A DNA stretch of 7,467 nucleotides from JADGRA01 sp035622755 (lineage in GTDB: Bacteria; Myxococcota; Myxococcia; Myxococcales; Myxococcaceae). Below the pieces are notes generated by a model. It ran no database searches and was not told the DNA's origin. It worked only from the letters and a program-made list of their open reading frames with translations. The stretch covers positions 1 through 7,467 of the forward strand of contig DASPUU010000215.1 of NCBI GenBank assembly GCA_035622755.1, read 5' to 3'. Of this stretch, positions 4,524-7,467 are shown one piece after another. A program made the position numbers and the translations under genes. The stretch's first letter is position 1. The number at the start of each line of letters is the position of its first letter.

Positions 4524-7433
4524 GAGCGCTCGCCGGCACTTGTCGCACACCGGCTCGCCCCGGGCGACCTCCGGGGCGTAGGTCCAGCAGCGGGGGCACT
4601 TCGCGCCGTCGGCGGCGCGGACCTCCACGGCCAGCGTCTCCAGCCCGGCCATCCCGGTGGTGGGCTGCATCCGCTCGGTCGGCGCATCGGCCAGCTCCAC
4701 CTGGCTGACGATGAACAGACCGGGAAGCTCGTCCCGGTGACGGGCGATCAGGTCGCGGAGGCCGCCCTCGGCGTGGAGAACCACCTTCGCCTCCAGCGAG
4801 GCCCCGATGAGCTTGTCGCGCCGGGCCGCCTCGAGCTGCTTCTGCACGGCGGAACGCACGGCGAAGAGCCGCTCGAACCGCTCGGCCAGCCCGGCGGGCA
4901 TCGCTGCCGGGGCCTCCCCGGGAAGCCCGGCGAGGAAGACGCTCGGCGTGGACGCCCCGGGCAGATGGGCCCACGCCTCCTCGGCGGTGAAGGACATCAC
5001 CGGCGCCAGCAGCCGCAGAAGGTCCCGGGCGATGCGGTGGAGCACCGTCTGCGCGCTCCGGCGCGGACGGCCGTCCGGCTTCCAGGTGTAGAGCCGGTCC
5101 TTGGAGATGTCGAAGTAGAGGGCGCTCAGGTCGTTCCCGCAGAAGTCGACCACGGCGTGGAAGACGAGGTGGAACTCGTAGCTCTCGTACGCACGCCGGA
5201 CGCGGGCCGACAGCTCGTCGAGCCGCCCGCGCGCCCAGGCGTCGAGGGGAAGGAGCTCGGCGTCCGGCACCGCGTCCCGTTCCGGGTCGAAGTCGAAGAG
5301 GTTGCTCAGCGCATAGCGGATGGTGTTGCGGATCCTCCGGTACCCCTCGGCCAGGCTCCTGAGGATGGAATCGCTCAGCCGGACGTCGTCCCGGTAGTCG
5401 CTCGAGGCCACCCAGAGCCGGACCACCTCCGCCCCGTACTGGGCGATCATCTTGTCCGGGGCGACGACGTTGCCCACGCTCTTGGACATCTTGCGGCCCT
5501 CGCCGTCGACCACGAAGCCGTGGGTGAGGACCCGCCGGTAGGGAGCCCGGTCACGGGTGGCCACCGACACGAGCAGCGAGCTGTGGAACCAGCCGCGGTG
5601 CTGATCCGAGCCCTCCAGGTAGAGGTCCACCGGCGAGGCTCCGTTCCGCGGCTCCATCACCGCGGCGAAGGAGCAGGCGGAGTCGAACCAGACGTCGAGG
5701 ATGTCGGTGCCCTTGACCCAGGAGGTGCGGCCGCAGGAGGGGCAGCTCGGCGAGGTGGGCAGGAACTGCTCGAGGGGAAGCCGGTGCCACGCCCCGGCCC
5801 CTTCCCGGGCGACGGCGTCGGCCACCCGGTCCATCAGCTCCGGGCTGACCAGGCCCTCGTCGCATCCCGAGCAGACCGCCACCGGGAGCGGGACTCCCCA
5901 GGTTCGCTGCCGGCTCAGAGTCCAGTCCGGGCGCTCCTCGAGCATTCCGCGGATGCGCTGCTTGCTCCACTCCGGGATCCACTGGACCGCCTCGTCGATC
6001 TGCTCCAAAGCGGCACCGCGGAGCGTGGCGCCGCCCTCCCGCATCGGGCGGTCCAGGGCCATGAACCACTGCGGCGTGGCCCGGAAGATGACCGGGTTCT
6101 TGCACCGGTCGCAGTGGGGATAGCTGTGGGTGACCGTCTCTCCCGGACGGTTGAGCAGGGCCCCCGTCTCCACCAGGAGCTGGACGATGCGCGCGTTGGC
6201 CTCGAAGACCCGGTGACCCCGCAGCTCGGCCGGCTCCACCGTCTCGTCGAAGCGGCCGTCGGCCAGCACCGGGCTGTAGGGCTCGAGGCCGTAGGCCTGG
6301 CCGATGGCGTAGTCCTCGGCGCCATGCCCCGGCGCGGTGTGGACCAGCCCGGTGCCCTGCTCCAGCGTCACGTGCTCGCCGAGAACGACCTTGCCCTGCC
6401 GCCGCACGAAGGGGTGACGGTAGGCGAGCCCCTCCAGCTCGCGCCCGGAGGCGAACCCGAGGATGCGCTGCGGATCGACGAGCGCGGCGACGTCCACCCC
6501 GGAGCCGGCGCCCTTCAGCGTCCGCACCTCCATCTGCTCCGGAGCGATCTCGCCCAGGACCCGCCCGAGCAGGTCCTTGGCGACGACGATGACCCGCGGG
6601 CCGAGGTCGTAGAAGGCGTACTCGAGCTCCGGGTGGACGGCGATGGCCAGGTTGGCGGGAAGCGTCCAGGGCGTCGTCGTCCAGATGAGCAGGTCCACCG
6701 GCCGGCCGCGGGCGAAGGGAAACCGCCCGGCCAGCTCCTCGCCCGGGGGCGACTCGGCGCGGAAGGCGACGTACACCGAGGGGCTCTGGTGGTTCTCGTA
6801 CTCGATGTTCGCCTCGGCCAGCGCCGTCTGGTCGGTGATGCACCAGTAGACCGCCTTCCTCTTCCGGTAGAGCAGGCCGCGGCGAGCCACCCGGGCCAGC
6901 TCGCGGAGCTCCTGCGCTTCGTAGGCGAAGGCCAGCGTGGTGTAGGGAGCGTCCCAGTCCGCGAAGAGGCCGAGCCGCTTGAACTCCTGGCGCTGGATGT
7001 CGATGAACTCCTGCGCGTAAGCCCGGCACCGGGAGAGGAACTCCTCGCCGGAGAGCGTTCGCCGGTCGACCTTCTCGTCCCGCAGCCGCTTCTCGACGGC
7101 GCGCTCGATGGGGAGCCCGTGACAGTCCCAGCCGGGCACGAAGTCGCACCGGCGGCCGGCCATGTTCTGGAACTTGACCACGATGTCCTTGAGGATCTTG
7201 TTCAGCGCGGTGCCGGCGTGGAGGTGCCCGTTGGCGTAGGGCGGGCCGTCATGGAAGAAGAACTCCGGCCGGCCGGCGCTGGCCGCCAGGAGCGCCGCCC
7301 AGGTTCCCTCCTCCTGCCAGCGCGCGAGCATGCGCGGCTCGAGGGCGAGGAGGTTCCCCTTCATCGGGAATTCCGTCCGCGGAAGGTTGAGGGTGTCCTT
7401 CCAGTCCCGCGGGACGTGCTCTCGGTCGCCCAT
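4521..7433 (-). CDS. ileS: Isoleucine--tRNA ligase
   Basis: IleS charges tRNA-Ile with isoleucine in the cytoplasm and hydrolyses mischarged valine in its CP1 editing domain. The 970-residue length and motif order are those of the bacterial (type 1) enzyme. DTLNLPRTEFPMKGNL (13-28) is followed by the class I motif region GPPYANGHLHAGTALNKILKD (63-83), in which HIGH reads HAGT. Editing-domain motifs are WTTTPWTLPAN (251-261) and TGLVHTAPGHGAEDY (361-375). Next come WSKQRIRG (489-496), GSDQHRGWFHSSLL (608-621) and KMSKS (648-652). An anticodon-binding helical domain follows. The C-terminal zinc knuckle is CPRC (946-949) plus CDKC (963-966), which is absent from type 2 enzymes. The ATG at 7433 matches where family members start. 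An in-frame GTG at 7457 would add eight residues, and neither start has a clear ribosome binding site. Any more distant upstream start is outside the window. Its stop overlaps the lspA start. The pairing of ileS with lspA is common in bacteria. Confidence 0.97.
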   Translation of the reverse strand: MGDREHVPRDWKDTLNLPRTEFPMKGNLLALEPRMLARWQEEGTWAALLAASAGRPEFFFHDGPPYANGHLHAGTALNKILKDIVVKFQNMAGRRCDFVPGWDCHGLPIERAVEKRLRDEKVDRRTLSGEEFLSRCRAYAQEFIDIQRQEFKRLGLFADWDAPYTTLAFAYEAQELRELARVARRGLLYRKRKAVYWCITDQTALAEANIEYENHQSPSVYVAFRAESPPGEELAGRFPFARGRPVDLLIWTTTPWTLPANLAIAVHPELEYAFYDLGPRVIVVAKDLLGRVLGEIAPEQMEVRTLKGAGSGVDVAALVDPQRILGFASGRELEGLAYRHPFVRRQGKVVLGEHVTLEQGTGLVHTAPGHGAEDYAIGQAYGLEPYSPVLADGRFDETVEPAELRGHRVFEANARIVQLLVETGALLNRPGETVTHSYPHCDRCKNPVIFRATPQWFMALDRPMREGGATLRGAALEQIDEAVQWIPEWSKQRIRGMLEERPDWTLSRQRTWGVPLPVAVCSGCDEGLVSPELMDRVADAVAREGAGAWHRLPLEQFLPTSPSCPSCGRTSWVKGTDILDVWFDSACSFAAVMEPRNGASPVDLYLEGSDQHRGWFHSSLLVSVATRDRAPYRRVLTHGFVVDGEGRKMSKSVGNVVAPDKMIAQYGAEVVRLWVASSDYRDDVRLSDSILRSLAEGYRRIRNTIRYALSNLFDFDPERDAVPDAELLPLDAWARGRLDELSARVRRAYESYEFHLVFHAVVDFCGNDLSALYFDISKDRLYTWKPDGRPRRSAQTVLHRIARDLLRLLAPVMSFTAEEAWAHLPGASTPSVFLAGLPGEAPAAMPAGLAERFERLFAVRSAVQKQLEAARRDKLIGASLEAKVVLHAEGGLRDLIARHRDELPGLFIVSQVELADAPTERMQPTTGMAGLETLAVEVRAADGAKCPRCWTYAPEVARGEPVCDKCRRAL

Positions 7434-7467
7434 GGCGTGAGCCCGAGCGGCTAGCACGCCCCGGCCG

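Noticed and set aside
4737..7454. A 905-codon open frame on the plus strand opposite ileS
   Set aside because: It mirrors the codon pattern of ileS in about 70% G+C DNA, where stop codons are rare in the antisense frame. Its translation is low-complexity (Val/Gly/Glu/Asp/His/Arg-rich) with no recognisable motif, whereas the minus strand encodes a full IleS.
7434..7467. A promoter or T-box leader ahead of ileS
   Set aside because: Only 34 nt are available upstream of the ATG and none resembles a -10 box or leader element. The region is too short to judge.

Overview
The window is about 70% G+C and densely coding, and every supportable gene lies on the minus strand. Read 5' to 3' on that strand (right to left in window coordinates) the order is ileS, lspA, lgt, a secreted metzincin-type metalloprotease with a lipoprotein-like signal, and a Pro/Ala-rich protein that runs off the left edge. 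Several traits suggest a member of the Myxococcota (the former deltaproteobacterial myxobacteria, for example an Anaeromyxobacter/Myxococcus-like or uncultured relative). These are the very high G+C, the Cys-rich 'CxxGxxC' secreted region, and an N-terminal block in the last gene that resembles a family I remember from myxobacteria. No 16S or other marker is present, so this placement is an inference.

Right half (4519-7467): a full-length bacterial isoleucyl-tRNA synthetase. Its stop shares one base with the start of lspA (TGATG), so translational coupling is likely. Middle (2523-4521): lspA (signal peptidase II) and then lgt (prolipoprotein diacylglyceryl transferase), separated by 16 nt. 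These enzymes carry out the two opening steps of bacterial lipoprotein maturation: Lgt adds the lipid and LspA then cleaves. Both are longer than their E. coli counterparts. LspA has an enlarged extracytoplasmic loop. Lgt has about 70 extra N-terminal residues with two additional predicted membrane segments, and a signature variant with Cys where Asn is usual.

Left half (1-2451): a protein with a lipobox-like signal peptide, a Cys-rich segment, a beta-sandwich-like region with a P-domain-like motif and a metzincin zinc site (HETGHYLGLYH) followed by a Met-turn. If its lipobox is real, it would be a client of the two enzymes encoded just upstream. It follows lgt after 71 nt and has a good ribosome binding site. 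After another 78 nt comes a 221-residue fragment (no stop inside the window) with a charged helical N-terminal block and a Pro/Ala linker carrying four copies of a [VI]P[TA]GTQ motif.

No RNA gene, CRISPR array, insertion sequence, prophage gene, riboswitch or convincing terminator was seen. The longest non-coding gaps are 78 and 71 nt. The long plus-strand open frames, including one of 905 codons opposite ileS, are best explained as high-G+C shadows. The window looks like an ordinary chromosomal housekeeping operon followed by lineage-specific genes. The points of most interest are the variant lipoprotein enzymes, the adjacent putative lipoprotein protease and the repeat-bearing partial protein.
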